A DNA stretch of 64,000 nucleotides, taken from Hyphomicrobiales bacterium (GTDB taxonomy: Bacteria > Pseudomonadota > Alphaproteobacteria > Rhizobiales > Rhizobiaceae). This document shows positions 63,536 to 64,000 of this stretch, in pieces. Under the pieces are notes generated by a model, which was given only the letters and a program-made list of their open reading frames with translations, did not search any database and was not told where the DNA came from. The stretch covers positions 248,001 to 312,000 of the forward strand of contig UEGQ01000007.1 in the NCBI GenBank assembly GCA_900466005.1, given 5' to 3'. Every line of letters begins with the position of its first letter. Positions within the stretch are counted from its first letter, which is position 1. A program made the position numbers and the translations under genes.

Positions 63536-64000
63536 TCAGGTGGTTGCGTAGACCGAAACCTTCCACGTCGCCGCAGTCGGATCGATCGCCGCGGCGGTGA
63601 TATTGTAGGCCCAGACCTTGACAGTGTCCGCCGCCGACACCTCCGCCACGAAGATGACGCCTTGGGCAGGCAAAGCTCCTTGCCGGTCGAGTTCCACGTG
63701 ATTGCCGGGTGCAGCGCCAGCGACGGTGATTGTCAAAGTCTGGAAGCTTTGCGCCGCAATCGACGGAAAGTCGAGTGCCTGCGTGGCGGAGCCGACAAAC
63801 ATCCTCCGCGTGCCGGAAAGCTCGGTATTGGTCTTGTGCCACGCCCCGCCGTTCGCGTCCCAGGTGTCACCGGCTGGTGCATTGTTCGTGCAGTTGGTGA
63901 TCGTCGGATTGCCCCAGAGCTCGCCGCCGGCCATGGAGATCGGCGAGGTGCAGCGGTCGATCAGGCTGGCGGCGTCGATCGAGACCAAGCCTTTGGTCAG
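63536..64000 (-). CDS. Phage tail/structural-type protein, C-terminal part (runs off window edge)
   Basis: The last 154 residues of a protein whose frame is still open at base 64000 (TKGLVSIDAASLIDRC at the edge), so the start lies outside. The C-terminal half (NHVELDRQGALPAQGV, VSAADTVKVWAYNITAAAIDP) is a beta-rich repeat common in tail or decoration proteins of rhizobial prophages. It is upstream of the endolysin by 63 bases, as expected for a tail-to-lysis gene order. Exact function unknown. Confidence 0.7.
   Translation of the reverse strand: MTKGLVSIDAASLIDRCTSPISMAGGELWGNPTITNCTNNAPAGDTWDANGGAWHKTNTELSGTRRMFVGSATQALDFPSIAAQSFQTLTITVAGAAPGNHVELDRQGALPAQGVIFVAEVSAADTVKVWAYNITAAAIDPTAATWKVSVYATT

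Overview
This 64 kb window reads as chromosome of an alphaproteobacterium of the order Rhizobiales, most likely family Rhizobiaceae (Sinorhizobium/Ensifer, Rhizobium or Shinella-like). The evidence is the high-GC coding pattern and the gene order eno-ftsB-pdhABC-lpdA-lipA-coq10-cinA-ispDF-dusB-ntrBC-ntrYX-trkA-hfq-hflX, which is a known rhizobial core arrangement. An E1-beta subunit with its own lipoyl domain and a fused IspDF point the same way.

Layout. 1-669 is the start of a chemoreceptor gene cut by the window edge. 970-9808 carries central carbon metabolism: enolase with a strong terminator, divisome protein FtsB, and the pyruvate dehydrogenase complex with its own dihydrolipoamide dehydrogenase. 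Small genes (SGNH hydrolase, DUF465, GlsB-like) lie among them, and a small two-helix membrane protein of unknown function sits between pdhA and pdhB. 9900-14873 holds lipoate, isoprenoid and housekeeping genes. 14873-25339 is the nitrogen-signalling block ntrBC-ntrYX followed by trkA, a D-amino acid aminotransferase, hfq and hflX. 25378-31789 has a soluble double-PAS chemoreceptor, a LysR remnant, mazG, a VOC protein, a nucleoside deaminase and cysG. 31791-35307 is assimilatory sulfite reduction (DUF2849, cysI, DUF934) and ferredoxin-NADP reductase. 35389-36991 is a divergent GntR/DapA-family pair with two identical palindromic operators. A pyruvyl transferase and a MacA/MacB-type export operon follow.

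41735-61717 is an amino-sugar catabolic island. One arm (minus strand) encodes a GntR/UTRA regulator, a SIS-type glucosamine-6-phosphate deaminase, NagA and a ROK kinase, joined by ATGA overlaps. The divergent arm encodes a Gfo/Idh oxidoreductase and a complete sugar ABC importer. Further on lie a GFA protein, two divergent M81 (MlrC-like) metallopeptidases, an unknown possibly NTF2-like protein, RidA, an RpiR regulator, an SDR, a cytoplasmic GH20 hexosaminidase, an MFS exporter and CutC. Together they suggest uptake and intracellular breakdown of a GlcNAc-containing, perhaps peptide-linked or otherwise modified, substrate. This is the best candidate for an undescribed pathway.

61791-64000 is the edge of a prophage. 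The 3' half of a tRNA-Lys(UUU) marks the attachment site, and beyond it lies a minus-strand lysis module: tail-type protein, GH108 endolysin, overlapping Rz/Rz1-like pair, and a DUF1515-like membrane protein.

Three near-identical FNR/FixK-type boxes (TTGAC-N4-ATCAA) lie upstream of the DUF465 gene, fpr and the MacA-type operon, which suggests a shared response to low oxygen. All functional statements rest on reading motifs and gene order; no database search was run.
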